From Klebsiella pneumoniae (GTDB taxonomy: Bacteria; Myxococcota_A; UBA796; SXON01): a stretch of 35,106 nucleotides of DNA. Below the pieces are notes generated by a model. It saw nothing but the letters and a program-made list of their open reading frames with translations, was not told the DNA's origin and did no database searches. Both the position numbers and the translations under genes were made by a program. Below are positions 34,555 to 35,106 of the stretch, in pieces. The stretch lies in NCBI GenBank assembly GCA_945862325.1, contig CAMAXZ010000043.1, positions 1-35,106 of the forward strand, written 5' to 3'. Numbering within the stretch: the stretch's first letter is position 1; each line of letters starts with the position of its first letter.

Positions 34555-35106
34555 ATGTCGAACCGCAAGCCCCTCACCGCCGACGAGCGCCTCGAGATCG
34601 ATCGGGTGGCTGCCGCCGCCGACGTGGGCGATCACTACGCTGTCCTCGGCGTTCACCTTGGTGCTTCCGTAGTCGCCGTCGAGGACGCCTGGCGCTCGTT
34701 CGCCCGCACCTGGCACCCCGACCGGTTCTACAGCCGCGAGACGGGGGATCTCGCGGGCACGATCGATCTCAATTTTGTAGCCGCCACTACGGCGTGGCAG
34801 GTGCTCTCGGATCCGGCGCGTCGGGCGGCGTTCGACCGGGAGCTCGGCGGCCGTGGGCGGAGCCTGACCCCGGGCGTCCACAGCGGCACGGCGAGCGGCA
34901 CCACCAGCGGCACCACCAGCGGCGTGGGGGCGTGGCGGCAGGGCCCGGTGGCTTGGCCCCCGTCCGACGTGTCCCGCCCGCCGTCCGACGCATCTCGCGC
35001 CGCCCGGCCGTCGCCGGGTACGGCCTCCGACGCGCTCCGAGCGGAGTTCCTGCCGCCGCCGCGCACGGCCCAGCCGCGCCCCGAGCCGGCCCGCCCGGAA
35101 CCGGCC
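34555..35106 (+). CDS. J-domain (DnaJ-like) protein, truncated by the window end
   Basis: The frame is open to the window end (184 codons visible). Residues ~26-95 form a J-domain: DHYAVLGVHLGASVVAVEDA, the HPD motif in RTWHPDRFYS, and AWQVLSDPARRAAFDREL. J-domains stimulate the ATPase of Hsp70 chaperones. After it comes a low-complexity region rich in Ser, Gly, Thr and Pro (SGTTSGTTSGVG, then Pro/Arg-rich), probably a disordered linker to an unseen C-terminal domain. It does not look like canonical DnaJ, which continues with a Gly/Phe region and zinc fingers. ATG 34555 lies 11 nt after the recombinase stop, so the two may be co-transcribed. Confidence 0.82.
   Translation, partial: MSNRKPLTADERLEIDRVAAAADVGDHYAVLGVHLGASVVAVEDAWRSFARTWHPDRFYSRETGDLAGTIDLNFVAATTAWQVLSDPARRAAFDRELGGRGRSLTPGVHSGTASGTTSGTTSGVGAWRQGPVAWPPSDVSRPPSDASRAARPSPGTASDALRAEFLPPPRTAQPRPEPARPEPA

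Overview
The window is very GC-rich (roughly 70% by eye) and tightly packed. Most neighbouring genes on the same strand overlap by 4 nt (ATGA, GTGA or TTGA). It looks like a chromosomal segment from a Myxococcota (deltaproteobacterial) genome. The supporting signs are lipoproteins with Asp-Thr/Asp-Ser repeat linkers behind the lipidated cysteine, a protein matching the MXAN_5187 family known from myxobacteria, an outer-membrane TonB-type receptor (so a diderm cell), and three perfect GTTCCACGTGGAAC palindromes matching the ParB-binding parS sequence. Clustered parS sites suggest a position near the replication origin. No tRNA, rRNA, insertion sequence, prophage or CRISPR array was seen.

Layout. 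(1) 2-2584, plus: a four-gene chain of a partial membrane protein, a radical SAM/SPASM enzyme with an unusual N-terminal Cys/hydrophobic extension, and two small membrane proteins, followed by a separate small membrane protein (2632-2880). (2) 13155 down to 3982, minus: the most interesting part, a cobalamin-riboswitch-controlled operon. In order it has a promoter, a riboswitch, a BtuB-like TonB-dependent receptor, a beta-propeller lipoprotein, a six-Cys mini-lipoprotein, a second beta-propeller lipoprotein, an ECF-type S component carrying a lipoprotein-like N-terminal domain, and one polypeptide fusing both ECF ATPases to the T component. An RsmB-type rRNA methyltransferase follows. (3) 13194-19307, minus: a 2037-aa exported giant with alpha-2-macroglobulin-like features. 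(4) 19308-19533: a divergent regulatory gap with two tandem 24-bp dyads, leading into a DUF2256 gene. (5) 23612 down to 19650, minus: EF-hand protein, sulfatase-like lipoprotein, FAD-linked oxidase, membrane protein. (6) 23710-25491, plus: metallo-beta-lactamase, unknown, bioD. (7) 25508-27665, minus: an Ig/PKD-like lipoprotein and a response regulator. (8) 27750-29814, plus: MXAN_5187-like protein, small membrane protein, double cyclic-nucleotide-binding protein. (9) 33595 down to 29789, minus: topA and an EamA transporter. (10) 33662 to the end, plus: a XerC/D recombinase and a truncated J-domain protein.

How the genes fit together. The riboswitch operon reads as a complete corrinoid import route. 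A surface receptor is paired with propeller lipoproteins (compare BtuG beside BtuB in Bacteroides). An energy-coupling-factor transporter stands in the inner membrane where BtuCDF would be expected. This combination is inferred from gene content plus a clear riboswitch; the substrate has not been shown. The radical SAM cluster is a second candidate for undescribed biochemistry. The only stretch over 300 bases without a gene is 12823-13193, which holds a terminator-like hairpin, the promoter, the riboswitch and a hairpin over the receptor's ribosome-binding site.
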